Source of the DNA: an uncultured Bacteroidales bacterium
GTDB lineage: Bacteria > Bacteroidota > Bacteroidia > Bacteroidales > Paludibacteraceae
Assembly (NCBI GenBank): GCA_903929065.1
Contig: CAIYTJ010000054.1
Location: 1 to 6,738, forward strand
Length of the DNA stretch: 6,738 bases
Reading direction: 5' to 3'
Shown piece after piece: positions 5,659-6,738 of the stretch. The number at the start of each line of letters is the position of its first letter. The first letter of the stretch is position 1. The notes under the pieces are model-generated. The model was given only the letters and a program-made list of their open reading frames with translations, ran no database searches and was not told the DNA's origin. Made by a program: the position numbers and the translations under genes.

Positions 5659-6738
5659 TTAAAGGCTTTCTCCAAAATCTGCTTTGAATTTAGCCACCAG
5701 TTTTTGAGGCCAGTCGCTGGTTGGTTCCAGTCCGCCCATAAAGAATCGAAGTACCGGTGGTTCGTACACGAATTTCAAACCGCCAATCAGTTCACGGTTG
5801 ATATATAACCAGTTCAAACGATCTTCAACATATTTAATTTGCGAAAGCGTAAATACACGGCGTGGAACAGCCAGACGAAGTAGCTCCATATCGGCATAGG
5901 TTTCGTTACCTTCTTCATCGCGTTGGTTAGAGATGGAACCACGTTCCATACCACGAATACCGGAAATCAGGAACAAGGCAGCTGCCAATGCTCCGGCAGG
6001 ATATTCAGTTTGCGGAATATGCGCACAAACCTGCATAGCATCCACGTGAGCACCCAATACGCCAGCCGGTTTAATCATTGGAATGCCTTTGGCGTCCAAC
6101 GAATCAACCAGGTATTTGATAAAATTAGGGCTTTGGCAAATCATGGTTTCGTCCAGTGTTTCGTAAAGTCCAACGGCCATGGCTTCAATTTCGCGAATGG
6201 AAATACCGCCATACGTTGTAAATCCTTCGTAAAGAGGAACCAATGCTTCCAGTTCTTTGATTATTTCCGGACGGTCGGTACACATACCACCACCGCGGGA
6301 AGAACTTATTTTGCGTGCTGAGAAGTAACACAAATCGGCCAATGAAGTCATGGCATGGATAATCGTTTTCATATCCGAACCTTTGAATTCTTCTTCGCGT
6401 TTCAGAACCAGATACGCATTTTCGCCCAGCAAACTACAGTCCATAACGATGCGAATACCATATTTGTCGGCCAACGTACGAACGTCGCGTAAGTTTTGAA
6501 CAGAGAAAGGCTGACCTCCAATCAGGTTGGTTGAAGCTTCCATGCGGATAAACGGAATATTGGAAGCGCCATGACGCTTGATAACTTCTTCCAGTTTTTC
6601 AATATTCATATTTCCTTTGAACGGATGATCCGAATTGATTACATACGCTTCATCGTAAAGCAATTCCACAATTTGTCCACCTTTGTCGGTAATGTGAGCC
6701 ATAGCGGTGGTGAAATGGTAGTTCATAGGAACCAGACT
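5659..6738 (-). CDS. PLP-dependent beta-eliminating lyase, tryptophanase/tyrosine phenol-lyase family (partial)
   Basis: This is a fold-type I PLP enzyme; relatives split tryptophan to indole or tyrosine to phenol, releasing pyruvate and ammonia. The frame stays open to the right edge, so the true start is outside. The Met at 6726 (counted here as residue 1) aligns within the family, at about residue 119 of Citrobacter tyrosine phenol-lyase, so roughly 115 residues are missing. Visible family features are FTT (5-7, matching Thr124), NLIGGQP (67-73), Asp96 (PLP nitrogen), SARK with PLP Lys139, YGG (172-174), and PR with Arg289, which binds the substrate carboxylate. MERG with Arg262 and LRFF (326-329) follow tyrosine phenol-lyase rather than tryptophanase. 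Two positions depart from both: the Arg217 equivalent is Leu99, and the His343 equivalent is Leu224 (comparison from memory). The C-terminal tail runs about 25 residues beyond the LRFF block, longer than in those enzymes. Family assignment is firm; substrate is open. Confidence 0.9.
   Translation of the reverse strand, partial: SLVPMNYHFTTAMAHITDKGGQIVELLYDEAYVINSDHPFKGNMNIEKLEEVIKRHGASNIPFIRMEASTNLIGGQPFSVQNLRDVRTLADKYGIRIVMDCSLLGENAYLVLKREEEFKGSDMKTIIHAMTSLADLCYFSARKISSSRGGGMCTDRPEIIKELEALVPLYEGFTTYGGISIREIEAMAVGLYETLDETMICQSPNFIKYLVDSLDAKGIPMIKPAGVLGAHVDAMQVCAHIPQTEYPAGALAAALFLISGIRGMERGSISNQRDEEGNETYADMELLRLAVPRRVFTLSQIKYVEDRLNWLYINRELIGGLKFVYEPPVLRFFMGGLEPTSDWPQKLVAKFKADFGESL

Noticed and set aside
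6724..6726. ATG on the - strand as the true start of the lyase
   Set aside because: The frame stays open to the window edge (S-L-V-P precedes it), and the Met aligns about 119 residues into the family, so it is an internal methionine.
5659..6738. Calling the lyase tnaA
   Set aside because: Specificity residues look closer to tyrosine phenol-lyase and two active-site positions differ from both enzymes, so a specific symbol is not justified.

Overview
The window looks like a Bacteroidota chromosome, most likely order Bacteroidales or a close relative. Three observations point that way: a one-protein hybrid two-component system (sensor, kinase, receiver and AraC domains in one chain), a TAnnTTTG-type promoter box, and start codons without strong Shine-Dalgarno sequences in an AT-rich background. 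I cannot name the genus. Four protein genes fill it: three on the + strand, and one on the - strand that runs off the right edge. No RNA gene, insertion sequence or CRISPR array was seen.

Positions 1-1137 hold a leader and a PfkB-family fructokinase. Two GC-rich palindromic arms, perfect inverted copies of each other over 14 nt, flank the start codon. The downstream arm lies inside the coding sequence. Removing exactly 51 bp would restore a normal fructokinase N-terminus, so a short palindromic element appears to have landed in frame at the head of the gene.

Positions 1138-4057 hold a control region and a 920-residue hybrid sensor. Its domains run: lipoprotein-type signal, ribose/fructose-type periplasmic binding domain, one membrane helix, histidine kinase, receiver, AraC-type DNA-binding domain. 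The layout and the fructokinase next door match the fructose-sensing regulator BT1754 of Bacteroides thetaiotaomicron and its fructan locus. I infer that the pair is one end of a fructose/fructan utilisation locus: the sensor would bind periplasmic fructose and switch on uptake and hydrolysis genes, and the kinase would phosphorylate the imported fructose. No transporter or glycoside hydrolase lies in the window, so any others would be to the left.

Positions 4058-5658 hold a conserved, soluble protein of unknown function (469 residues), then a strong bidirectional terminator and a 4 x 7-bp tandem repeat that ends at the base before the stop codon of the convergent gene.

Positions 5659-6738 (- strand) hold the C-terminal three quarters of a PLP-dependent beta-eliminating lyase of the tryptophanase / tyrosine phenol-lyase family. 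It keeps the PLP lysine and aspartate and has tyrosine-phenol-lyase-like specificity residues, but at least two other active-site positions are replaced. It may be a divergent clade with a different substrate.

The most interesting points are the lyase substitutions, the in-frame palindrome insertion, the dyad over the sensor promoter and the uncharacterised 469-residue protein.
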